Position numbers and translations under genes: made by a program. From positions 1 through 15,882 of the forward strand of contig JBBQXZ010000101.1 in NCBI GenBank assembly GCA_038209145.1: a DNA stretch of 15,882 nt, written 5' to 3'. How positions within the stretch are numbered: position 1 is the stretch's first letter; each line of letters begins with the position of its first letter. The notes beneath the pieces are model-generated. The model made no database searches, had not been told where the DNA came from, and saw only the letters and a list, made by a program, of their open reading frames with translations. This DNA comes from Lunatibacter sp038209145 (GTDB taxonomy: Bacteria > Bacteroidota > Bacteroidia > Cytophagales > Cyclobacteriaceae). Positions 1 through 7,389 of the stretch are shown here, one piece after another.

Positions 1-2585
1 GAAAACGCCTTAAAAAGTTTGCCTTGTTGTTCTTTTGAAATGCCGATCCCGGTGTCTTTTACGGCGAATCTGATCATGGATCTATTTTCTTCAATAGGTG
101 TAAAAGAGACCTTTAACTCTACCTCTCCCTCCTCAGTGAATTTGACGCCATTTGTCAAAAGATTAATTAGGATTTGTTTTAACCGAATTGGGTCCACATT
201 TGCGATGGAGGGAATTTTCGGCGGTATATTCAACAATACCTCCAGACCCTTTTGACCTGCATGGTATTTAATAATATCCATCGAATGCTCCAAGAGCTCT
301 GTGATATCTGTTTCAATTATCTCCAGATCAAGTTTGCCAGCTTCTATCTTTGAAAAATCCAAGATATCATTGATGATGCCTAAAAGAGATTTACCGGAAA
401 TATTTGCATTTTCAGCGTATTGCAGCTGTAAGGGATTTAAAGGGGTGTTCAACAGCAAATCAGTAAAGCCAATGACACCGTTTAACGGCGTGCGTATTTC
501 ATGGCTCATGTTTGCCAAAAATTCCGATTTGAATTTGCTGGCGGATTCTGCCCTTTCGCTTTCGTTTATAAGTTCTTGAAGGATTTTGTTTCGAAGCTCT
601 ATGTTTACAAGAAGTTGCGCAAAAAAAGATAAAAGGACTTTTTCTGATTCAGAATATGTATAATAGTTTTTGACAAAATCAAATCCCACAAAACCAATAC
701 AATCCTTTTCGTTCATGAGGGGCAAAGTCAACAGACTCTTTATTTCCTGAGATTCAAGAATCTGTCTCAAAACACTGCCTTCAGGTAGGGAAAGTACGTC
801 ATACAAATAAAATTCTACTCCTTTCTGATGTAACTCTATCCATTCTCCCAACTGTTCAGTAGGGACTTCTTGAAGTTCATGTATCTGTGGAATTATCCCA
901 GGCGAACACCATTCATAAGTATTGATGCAGGTATTATTTTCCCAATCATAATTGAAGATGTATACCCGATCTGCTTTAGTGAATTCCCCTAATTTTTGCA
1001 ATGATTCTTGAAGGGTTTTTTTTACGTTGGACAAAGGGATATTGATGTATTTGAGGGCCATGTCTACTAAAATGTGCTGTAGATCAGAAAGAAAAGTTAA
1101 TTCCAATTCCGTTTGTTTGGATTTCGTAACTTCAACCAGAGCGCCATCAATTCGCTGAGGAGTACCATCCTTATCTCTTATTATTTTACCCCGGTTTAAA
1201 ACCCACTTTTCTACACCATTAGTATCTATAATCCGGTATTTTTCCTCATAACTTCCTTTTGTTTTTAGGTCTTCCTCAATGGTGGAAATGACATGTTTGT
1301 CTGCTGGATGGACGGCTTTTCCCCACCACGAGCTATCCTCCATCCACACTTCCGTAGATATTCCATATAATTTTTCTGCTGAGGGTGTTACAAATAACAT
1401 TTCGTAGGTGGGGAGTTTAACCGACCATACGACATCATCGATTTCAGAGAGAATGCTTTCCAACATTAACCGCGCTTTCCTTAAATCTTCCGAGGCTAAT
1501 TTTTTTTCATTGATATCTTGAAATACACCGGATAATCGCACACATTCTTTTTCGTCAAATTCAGGTTGCCCGATGGTTCTTATCCATTTTGTTTTTCCCG
1601 TTGCGGTAACTAGTTCCAATTCCTCGTCAAATGATTCTCCCAAAGTAACAGCCCGTTGTACCAACTCTTGAATTCTATTCCGGTTATATCCTTCTTTGTA
1701 AAAGTTAATACCATTCTCAAGGTTTGGGACGTATGCAGGTTCTACCTCATGGATTTCTTTTGTCACATCCGACCAGACGACAGCCTGATTCTGAAAGTTC
1801 ACTTCCCAAGCTCCTACTTTTGCCATGCGGGCGGTTTGTTCTAAAAAGCCCTTGGTCTCAGTTAATTCTAGTTCTGTGTTGATTCGGGACGTAGTGTCTC
1901 TTGCTGATGCAATGATCAAATCTCCAGAAGGGAAAGACCGCCATTCTATATACTTATAGGAACCATTCTTGCAGCGATACCTATTTGTGAAATCTAGGAT
2001 GTCCTCTTGTGCCTTCAGCTTTTTTAAAGCTTTGTCAGTTGATTCAAAATCATCGGGATGGATTAAATCCATGAAATTGAGTTGTGAAAGCTCTTCTATA
2101 GCGTACCCCAGTTTATTTTCCCATGCTTTGTTGATTTTTAAAAACTTCCCTTCTGTGTTTGCAATACAAAGTAAATCAAGATTGACATTAAAAAAATTCT
2201 CGTATTCCTCCAATTGCTTTTTTTCTGGAGTAATGTCCCTGCATATAAGATGAACAGTAGTCTTGTCACTATATATAACCTCGATGCTACTCCAAAAGTG
2301 GGTTTTTTGGTGAAAGATATCCCGGGGAATGCCCATAGTAGGGTTGAAAAGTTCTTTACCCAGAAAACTCCATTCAAAAACGGGTTCCGAACCTTCTGGT
2401 TTGATAGAAGTAAGGGTTTTACCCAGCAGGTCTGCACGGGGAATACCTATCATGCCTTCAAGTGAAGCATTCATGTCCACCCATTGAAAATAATTGGAAT
2501 TAGAATCCAAGCCTCGGATCAATTTAAAACTCCCAAAACCAAAAGACACATTTTCTAAAACTGATTGGTATAGCGCTGCGTTCAT
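1..2585 (-). CDS. Multi-PAS/GAF sensor histidine kinase, C-terminus cut by window edge
   Basis: This is a cytoplasmic-type sensor kinase: it should autophosphorylate on histidine and pass the phosphate to a response regulator. From the ATG at 2585 the frame stays open for 861 codons to the window edge. I read about four PAS domains (roughly residues 1-115, 120-240, 250-370 and 385-500). They are joined by typical PAC endings such as RDITPEKK and FQDINEKK. A GAF domain (about 500-660) follows, then a HisKA domain with the H-box motif NMSHEIRTPLNG and phospho-acceptor His695. The HATPase domain begins near residue 800 and shows the G1-type motif DTGIGI before the sequence ends at LFKAF. I see no signal peptide or membrane helix, so it probably senses an internal or diffusible cue. 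It may be a hybrid kinase with receiver domains beyond the edge; that cannot be seen. Ligand and partner are unknown. Confidence 0.9.
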   Translation of the reverse strand, partial: MNAALYQSVLENVSFGFGSFKLIRGLDSNSNYFQWVDMNASLEGMIGIPRADLLGKTLTSIKPEGSEPVFEWSFLGKELFNPTMGIPRDIFHQKTHFWSSIEVIYSDKTTVHLICRDITPEKKQLEEYENFFNVNLDLLCIANTEGKFLKINKAWENKLGYAIEELSQLNFMDLIHPDDFESTDKALKKLKAQEDILDFTNRYRCKNGSYKYIEWRSFPSGDLIIASARDTTSRINTELELTETKGFLEQTARMAKVGAWEVNFQNQAVVWSDVTKEIHEVEPAYVPNLENGINFYKEGYNRNRIQELVQRAVTLGESFDEELELVTATGKTKWIRTIGQPEFDEKECVRLSGVFQDINEKKLASEDLRKARLMLESILSEIDDVVWSVKLPTYEMLFVTPSAEKLYGISTEVWMEDSSWWGKAVHPADKHVISTIEEDLKTKGSYEEKYRIIDTNGVEKWVLNRGKIIRDKDGTPQRIDGALVEVTKSKQTELELTFLSDLQHILVDMALKYINIPLSNVKKTLQESLQKLGEFTKADRVYIFNYDWENNTCINTYEWCSPGIIPQIHELQEVPTEQLGEWIELHQKGVEFYLYDVLSLPEGSVLRQILESQEIKSLLTLPLMNEKDCIGFVGFDFVKNYYTYSESEKVLLSFFAQLLVNIELRNKILQELINESERAESASKFKSEFLANMSHEIRTPLNGVIGFTDLLLNTPLNPLQLQYAENANISGKSLLGIINDILDFSKIEAGKLDLEIIETDITELLEHSMDIIKYHAGQKGLEVLLNIPPKIPSIANVDPIRLKQILINLLTNGVKFTEEGEVELKVSFTPIEENRSMIRFAVKDTGIGISKEQQGKLFKAF

Positions 2586-2851
2586 CCAAATAAATTTTAT
2601 AAAAAAAAGAATGAAAAGTGTAATCTTTTTAAAATTAGCTAAATAATCACTTATTTACAAAATGCTTTGAAAATTGAGGCATATTTTATTAGGAAGAATT
2701 ATCTGATTCCCGGGACAATGAGGGTTTAAATAGGGAAAACCAATCAGGTTCAAGGCTGAGATCAAATCCTATTTTTTAAATTATGGGTATCCTCAGTATT
2801 ACCTCCCGCGCTGGATGAAAACTAATAAAAGAGAAAACGTATAATTATTTT

Positions 2852-2880
2852 AAAAAAAAAGTAGCCAACCGGCTACTTTT
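2852..2880 (-). terminator. Intrinsic terminator of the pseudouridine synthase gene
   Basis: The arms AAAAGTAGCC (2857-2866) and GGCTACTTTT (2871-2880) form a perfect 10-bp stem around a 4-base loop. On the minus strand the stem runs into a T-rich tract covering 2852-2860. The upstream arm contains the TAG stop codon of the gene at 2873-3904, so the hairpin starts inside the last codons. It separates that gene from the histidine kinase downstream on the same strand. Confidence 0.85.
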
Positions 2881-3904
2881 GCTTTCTCAGGTATTTCAGG
2901 TTAATCACTTCTTTTTCTGTTAGAAACCGATATTTGCCTCGTGGAAGGTCCTTCTTTGTGAGACCGGCATAGGTGACCCGGTCAAGGGCAATTACATCAT
3001 AGCCGAAATGTGCGAAAATCCTTCTCACAATGCGGTTTTTTCCGGAATGAATCTCCAGTCCCAAAATAGTTTTGTCCTTCGACAGTATCTGTAGATCATC
3101 GACTTTTGTTGCTCCGTCTTCTAGTTCTATGCCTTCCAGTATATTATCCGCATCCTTCTGGGTGAGAGGCTTGTCCAGCGTCACTTGGTAGATTTTTTTG
3201 ATGTTGTTGGAAGGGTGTGCCAAGCTTTCTGTCAGTTCACCGTCGTTGGTAAAAAGCAGTAATCCAGTCGTATTTCTATCCAATCTTCCCACGGGAAAGA
3301 CCCGTTCATCGCAGGCATTCTCCACCAGCTGCATGACGGTTTTCCGTTCAAAGGGATCATCGGTAGTGGTGATGAAATCTTTGGGCTTGTTGAGTAAAAC
3401 ATACATTGGCTTTTCCGGGTTGAGCGTTCTGCCGTTGTAAAGGATCTTGTCTCCACGTTGTACCTTGAAGCCAAGCGAGGTGGTTACCTGTCCGTTTACC
3501 TTGATTTCTCCCCCTTCGATCAACTTGTCGGCATCGCGACGGGAACAGATACCGGCATTTGCAATATACTTGTTGAGACGGATTTCGTCTGTTTCTTTAT
3601 TTTTGCTCTTATTCTCCAGCCCTTTAATGGAATATTCCGGCTTTTTCTCATCGGGTTGAAATTTTGCTTTGGGTTTTATGGGAGAAAATGGCTTCTTGAA
3701 GGACGGTTTTTTCTTTTCCGGTGCCTCATCAGTCCATTCATAGATCGGCTTTTGATCTTTGCCCCTTCCCAAGTAAAGTTTCTTGGAATTATTACCAGGC
3801 AGCTGGTCCTTGCCAAAAGTGCCTTTTCTGGGAGTTGCGCTTCTCTTTTTCGCGCCAAATTCGGAAGAGTGGGGTGACTTACTTTGTTTGTTGTCCTTTT
3901 TCAT
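2873..3904 (-). CDS. RluB/RsuA-family rRNA pseudouridine synthase
   Basis: This enzyme isomerises a specific uridine in ribosomal RNA to pseudouridine. In the 343-residue protein an S4 RNA-binding domain spans about residues 109-155 (RLNKYIANAGICSRRDADKL). The catalytic domain follows from about 165 to the end, with the family signature GRLDRNTTGLL; Asp209 is the expected nucleophile. The motifs VLLNKPKD and IHSGKNRIVRRIF also fit the RluB/RluE/RsuA branch. The first ~105 residues are Lys/Pro/Ser-rich and probably disordered. Such tails are common on Bacteroidota RluB-like proteins and may help hold RNA. The gene has its own candidate -7 element (3988-3995) and an intrinsic terminator. It lies downstream of scpB on the same strand, an arrangement also seen in other bacteria. 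RluB (23S) is more likely than RsuA (16S), but the target nucleotide is inferred. Confidence 0.93.
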   Translation of the reverse strand: MKKDNKQSKSPHSSEFGAKKRSATPRKGTFGKDQLPGNNSKKLYLGRGKDQKPIYEWTDEAPEKKKPSFKKPFSPIKPKAKFQPDEKKPEYSIKGLENKSKNKETDEIRLNKYIANAGICSRRDADKLIEGGEIKVNGQVTTSLGFKVQRGDKILYNGRTLNPEKPMYVLLNKPKDFITTTDDPFERKTVMQLVENACDERVFPVGRLDRNTTGLLLFTNDGELTESLAHPSNNIKKIYQVTLDKPLTQKDADNILEGIELEDGATKVDDLQILSKDKTILGLEIHSGKNRIVRRIFAHFGYDVIALDRVTYAGLTKKDLPRGKYRFLTEKEVINLKYLRKQK

Positions 3905-3987
3905 TGCCTTGCAACATCTCTGCTGTATATTGTGGTGTAAATTGGATTGAACTTGAGAAAAAATAATCTCAGGCTTTTTTCGGAATG

Positions 3988-3995
3988 CAAAGGTA
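3988..3995 (-). promoter_or_regulatory. Candidate -7 promoter element for the pseudouridine synthase gene
   Basis: On the minus strand this reads TACCTTTG, an exact match to the Bacteroidota housekeeping -7 consensus TAnnTTTG. It lies about 85 bases upstream of the ATG at 3904. I could not find a good -33 TTG at the usual distance, so the call rests on the -7 match and position alone. Confidence 0.45.
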
Positions 3996-4165
3996 CGTTA
4001 TAGTTATTGTATTTGGGTTATTTGAAAAGTAAAAATATTGATTTTCATTCCTTTATCAAAAATAGTCTGAACACATGTGCCTGAACCAACTTATCAATAA
4101 GTTAATCCAATCTCTTCTTGAACTTGGTGCTTTTGGGAGTTGAAAAAGGAGTGATAATCCCTTGA

Positions 4166-4726
4166 TTAATCTTTCTGTTCCCCGATTTCATTCGATTCTT
4201 GGCTGAAATCTTTGGGCTGCGGCAAATCTTTGACGTCATTGATACCAAAGTAGTCCATGAATTTCTGACTGGTACCATAAAGCAAGGGCCTCCCAAGTCC
4301 GGTAGACTTGCCCGTAATAGTTATCAATTCTTTCTCCAGCAGTTTGTGCACAGAATAGTCACAATTGACGCCCCGGATTTGCTCCATTTCAGATTTGCTG
4401 ATGGGCTGTCTGTAGGCAATGATGGAAAGCGTTTCCAATTGGGCAGTGGAAAGCCGTTTTTGGGATTGCTGTTTTAGCAGGATGGAAATACTGTTTTGAT
4501 ACGCGGGTTTGGTCAAAAATTGAAAACCTCCCCCCGACTTTTCCAACGCAAACGAAAAATCAGCCGCAAGATATTTTTCCTGAAGGGCCTCTATTGCTTG
4601 GTGGATATGCTCCTCAGGTATCTCTGATTCGAACATTTCGACGAGGCACCTTTGGATATCCGCCATAGGTAAAGGACCCTTGGAACAAAAGACAAGGGCT
4701 TCTATGTGTCTGTGCAGGAAATCCAC
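4166..4726 (-). CDS. scpB: Segregation and condensation protein B
   Basis: ScpB is the winged-helix (kite) subunit that, with ScpA, bridges the SMC dimer in the bacterial condensin that organises and segregates chromosomes. The 186-residue protein shows the family pattern. An N-terminal winged helix (about 1-80) begins HIEALVFCSKGPL. A second one (about 92-165) contains LETLSIIAYRQPISKSEMEQIRG and ends with the conserved GRPLLYGTSQKFMDYFG. The C-terminal ~20 residues are acidic and probably disordered. The start is a GTG at 4726. The TAA stop of the upstream DksA-like gene is in the same frame, with one AGG codon between, so translation cannot begin further upstream in this frame. The 3-base gap indicates co-transcription and probably translational coupling. 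The partner scpA is not in the window. Confidence 0.93.
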   Translation of the reverse strand: MDFLHRHIEALVFCSKGPLPMADIQRCLVEMFESEIPEEHIHQAIEALQEKYLAADFSFALEKSGGGFQFLTKPAYQNSISILLKQQSQKRLSTAQLETLSIIAYRQPISKSEMEQIRGVNCDYSVHKLLEKELITITGKSTGLGRPLLYGTSQKFMDYFGINDVKDLPQPKDFSQESNEIGEQKD

Positions 4727-4729
4727 CCT

Positions 4730-5113
4730 TTATTTTTTCGCAAGTTTAGCTTCGATGCTGTGCATGGTATGTGGAACTGCCCGCAAGCGTTCTTTGGAAA
4801 TCAGTTTTCCGGTATCTACGCATAGACCATAAGTTCCGTTTTTTATTCGGCGAAGGGCATTTTCCAAGTTGATGATAAATTTTTGCTGCCTGGCAGCTAA
4901 TTGGCTTAGGTTTTCCCGCTCCAAGGTATCCGCGCCGTCCTCCAATAATTTGGAGGTAGAGGCAGTGTTGTCGGTACCACTGTCGTTACTTTTGCTTAAC
5001 GTCTTTTTGAGTTGGGACAATTCGTCCTTGGCCAAAATTAATTTGTCCTGAATGAGTTCCTCAAATTTTTTGAGTTCTTCTTGGGAGTATGAAGTTTTCT
5101 CTTCCTGATTCAT
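4730..5113 (-). CDS. DksA/TraR-family regulator lacking the zinc-finger cysteines
   Basis: Proteins of this family bind in the secondary channel of RNA polymerase and alter promoter kinetics, often together with ppGpp. The 127-residue protein has a long charged helical-hairpin region (about residues 10-92). This is followed by a conserved C-terminal block (GTYGLCVDTGKLISKERL, then RAVPHTMHSIEAK). Canonical DksA has four zinc cysteines here; only Cys98 remains, so zinc binding is unlikely. The coiled-coil tip still carries an acidic pair (Asp59 and Asp62), resembling the DxxDxA tip of DksA. Cysteine-poor versions of this family are common in Bacteroidota. It is the first gene of a two-gene unit with scpB. 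Regulatory targets cannot be read from the sequence. Confidence 0.88.
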   Translation of the reverse strand: MNQEEKTSYSQEELKKFEELIQDKLILAKDELSQLKKTLSKSNDSGTDNTASTSKLLEDGADTLERENLSQLAARQQKFIINLENALRRIKNGTYGLCVDTGKLISKERLRAVPHTMHSIEAKLAKK

Positions 5114-5196
5114 ATCGTTATTGGTGATCTGTGTATTTTAAATTTTGGCCTATTTTTGATAATAATTCCACTAAAATACGGCTAGCATTTTAAATT

Positions 5197-5204
5197 CAAA
5201 ACTA
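5197..5204 (-). promoter_or_regulatory. Candidate -7 promoter element for the dksA-like/scpB unit
   Basis: The minus strand reads TAGTTTTG, an exact TAnnTTTG match, about 85 bases upstream of the ATG at 5113. That distance is close to the one seen for the pseudouridine synthase gene. No convincing -33 TTG is present, and a near-match TATTTTAG (5171-5178) is a possible alternative. Confidence 0.4.
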
Positions 5205-5387
5205 TTTAATTTTTTAATTCATACTTGTTCAGCGGATAGCCGTTAAAGGTATTGCTACAGGCTCCTTTACTTTAAGATTCATTTTTTTTTTTTGGGATAT
5301 TAAGCTTTTTGAAAAAGATTTATTTGAAATATGGCCCATAAAAGCTTACTTTTAAAAATTAATTTTAGTTCGATAAACCTAAATACC

Positions 5388-6020
5388 ATGAAGAAATTAG
5401 TTTTAATGTGTCTGGTCATTTTCGTCTCATTGACTTCTTACGGTCAGAAAAAAGACAAAGATGGCTGGTTTACTTTATTTGACGGTAAAACTCTTAAGGG
5501 TTGGACTGTAGGTGCCAACGGCACATCCTTCCAAGTAGTGGATGGAGCGATTAAAGTTGATGGCCCCAGGGCTCATTTATTTTATACCGGCAAAGTAAAC
5601 AAGGGGGATTTCAAAAATTTTGAATTCCAAGCAACTGTCAAAACCGAACCGAAGGCCAATTCTGGCATATTTATTCATTCTACCTATAGTGAAGACGGTT
5701 GGCCCGATGTTGGATATGAGATTCAGGTCAACCAGTCCCATGGTGATTGGAGAAAGACTGGAAGCGTATATGGTTTCAAAGACGTAAAGGAAACCTTCGT
5801 GAATGACGGGGATTGGTACACTGAAACAATCTTAGTCGAAGGCGATAAGATCACGGTCAAAGTAAACGGTAAAGTGGTCAATGAGTTCGTGGAGTCTCAA
5901 GACCGTGGCGATATAGGAGACAGCAAAAAGCGATTAAGCAGCGGAACTATCGCCCTGCAAGCACATGATCCCCAAAGTGTTATTTATTACAAAGACATCA
6001 AAATAAAGCCCTTACCTTAA
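5388..6020 (+). CDS. Secreted DUF1080 (3-keto-disaccharide hydrolase family) protein
   Basis: DUF1080 (PF06439) proteins have a concanavalin/LamG-like beta-sandwich fold, and some members cleave 3-keto-glycosides. The 210-residue protein begins at the ATG at 5388, because a signal peptide (MKKLVLMCLVIFVSLTSYG, cleavage near Gln20) starts exactly there. An in-frame upstream ATG at 5331 would place 19 extra polar residues in front and is unlikely. Hallmarks are WFTLFDGKTLKGW at 27-39, the SGIFIHS stretch near residue 97, VGYEIQV near 115 and the closing IALQAHDPQSVIYYKDIKIKPL. No lipobox cysteine is present, so it is probably periplasmic or released. The hydrolase role is inferred from the family. 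The dehydrogenase gene 106 bases downstream may be co-transcribed. Confidence 0.9.
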   Translation: MKKLVLMCLVIFVSLTSYGQKKDKDGWFTLFDGKTLKGWTVGANGTSFQVVDGAIKVDGPRAHLFYTGKVNKGDFKNFEFQATVKTEPKANSGIFIHSTYSEDGWPDVGYEIQVNQSHGDWRKTGSVYGFKDVKETFVNDGDWYTETILVEGDKITVKVNGKVVNEFVESQDRGDIGDSKKRLSSGTIALQAHDPQSVIYYKDIKIKPLP

Positions 6021-6027
6021 GCGATTA

Positions 6028-6051
6028 AGCCAATGGCTGCACGATTGTGCA
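6028..6051 (+). repeat. Two tandem small hairpins after the DUF1080 gene
   Basis: AGCC-AAT-GGCT (6028-6038) is immediately followed, sharing one base, by TGCAC-GATT-GTGCA (6038-6051). Both are perfect short stems lying just after the stop codon. No T-run follows, so they are not a clear intrinsic terminator. They could slow decay of the upstream message or act as a weak attenuator before the dehydrogenase gene. Confidence 0.35.
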
Positions 6052-6126
6052 AACCCTCTTTCCAGTCTGTTGTCGCATTTGGACAATGGGCTGGAATTTT
6101 TTTTATCTTTCATAACTTCTTCCTCC

Positions 6127-7221
6127 ATGAATATGTTGATCTTCAGACCCAAAGCACTTAGAGATTTTGTAGAAGAAATGTTTGCCTGCTTTGGTATTCC
6201 AGCAGAAGATTGCAGGTTGGCTGCAGATGTACTTGCTTATAGCGATGAACATGGCATCGATTCCCACGGAGTAGCCCGCCTGATCACCTACTATGACCTG
6301 CTAAAATCGGGGAGAATTAATATCCATCCGCATTTAAAAATAGTCCGGGAAAAAGGAAGCGTGGCCACGATGGACGGAGACAATGGACTGGGATTGATTT
6401 TAGGTCCCAAGTGCAATGAAATAGCCATGGATAAGGCGGAAATCCACGGTTCAGGATGGGTAAGTGTATGTAACACCAACCATTATGGCGCTGCCGGGTA
6501 TTACCCTGTAAAGGCGCTTGAACGGGACCTTATAGGACTTTCTTTGACCAATACAACCAAAGGAGTAGTGCCTTTTGGTGGAAGGGAGAAAATGTTGGGT
6601 ACAAACCCCATTGCGATTGCCTTCCCCACAGGCCAAGAGCCGCCCATGGTCATTGATATGGCTACCAGTGCAGTGGCCTATGGAAAGGTGGAGATAGCTG
6701 AAAGACAGAAGAAATCCGTGCCTCTTGGCTGGTGCTTGGACAAGGATGGCAATCCCACCATTGACCCCCTAGCCATGATCCACGGGGGTGCATTGCTGCC
6801 CCTGGGCAGTGATGCGGCGGGTAGTGGTCACAAAGGATATTGCCTGGCAGCCATGGTGGACGTTCTTTCTGCCGTACTCAGCGGTGCCAACTGGGGTCCA
6901 TTTGCAGTTCCCTTTGCCATCCGGTCCGAATCCCAGCCTGTTTTCCAAGTGGGAAAAGGGATAGGCCATTTTTTTGGTGCTTGGGATATTACCGGTTTTC
7001 AGGATTTGGGCGTCTTCAAAGAGTCGATGGATGCTTGGATTAGGGTGATGCGGGAAACTCCCCCGTTGGAAGGAACACAGGCTGTATTGATTCCCGGCGA
7101 TCCCGAAAGGGTAGCCTATGCGGTACGGATGAAGGATGGCATTCCACTTGATGACCTTGTCTGGGAAAGCATTCGAAGCATTTCTATTGAAACAGGTATC
7201 CCTTTACCAAGTCCCCAATAA
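6127..7221 (+). CDS. Ldh/AllD-family NAD(P)-dependent 2-hydroxyacid dehydrogenase
   Basis: This is a cytosolic oxidoreductase of the type II malate/L-lactate dehydrogenase family, which also includes ureidoglycolate dehydrogenase and 2,3-diketo-L-gulonate reductase. These enzymes interconvert 2-hydroxy and 2-oxo acids with NAD(P). Family landmarks in the 364-residue protein are DSHGVARL (45-52), NTNHYGAAGYY with the likely catalytic His119, GTNPIAIAFP, and GSGHKGYCLAAMVDVLSAVLSG near the middle of the C-terminal half. The ATG at 6127 was chosen, with 6133 as an alternative. An in-frame TTG at 6070 would add 19 residues with no family counterpart. The substrate cannot be fixed from sequence; a sugar acid or a lactate-like acid is plausible given the surrounding carbohydrate genes. 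Its usual length and intact motifs suggest a working enzyme. Confidence 0.88.
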   Translation: MNMLIFRPKALRDFVEEMFACFGIPAEDCRLAADVLAYSDEHGIDSHGVARLITYYDLLKSGRINIHPHLKIVREKGSVATMDGDNGLGLILGPKCNEIAMDKAEIHGSGWVSVCNTNHYGAAGYYPVKALERDLIGLSLTNTTKGVVPFGGREKMLGTNPIAIAFPTGQEPPMVIDMATSAVAYGKVEIAERQKKSVPLGWCLDKDGNPTIDPLAMIHGGALLPLGSDAAGSGHKGYCLAAMVDVLSAVLSGANWGPFAVPFAIRSESQPVFQVGKGIGHFFGAWDITGFQDLGVFKESMDAWIRVMRETPPLEGTQAVLIPGDPERVAYAVRMKDGIPLDDLVWESIRSISIETGIPLPSPQ

Positions 7222-7389
7222 GTAAAGTTCGGCAGGACTTTTTAGAACTGGGAGAGGCATATTCCTGTTTCATCGCTATATCATGAATTGGAAGTGCCAA
7301 AATTAATCCGTGCGCTCTTGAAAGCAGACAAGCTATATACGCATTTACCCATTTTCCGTAAGGAATTGACGGATTTCCGTTCCATTTTT

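Noticed and set aside
3458..3877. 139-codon plus-strand open frame
   Set aside because: It is wholly antisense to the well-supported pseudouridine synthase and has no recognisable domain; it is a shadow frame.
3954..3971. Hairpin TGAGA/TCTCA followed on the plus strand by a T-run
   Set aside because: There is no plus-strand gene upstream for it to terminate, and on the minus strand the T-run is on the wrong side. The stem is only 5 bp, so chance is likely.
5244..5293. TAAAGG/CCTTTA stem followed by a 12-base T-run, terminator-like
   Set aside because: It lies between divergent genes, the T-run is 12 bases away from the stem, and nothing is transcribed into it on the plus strand.
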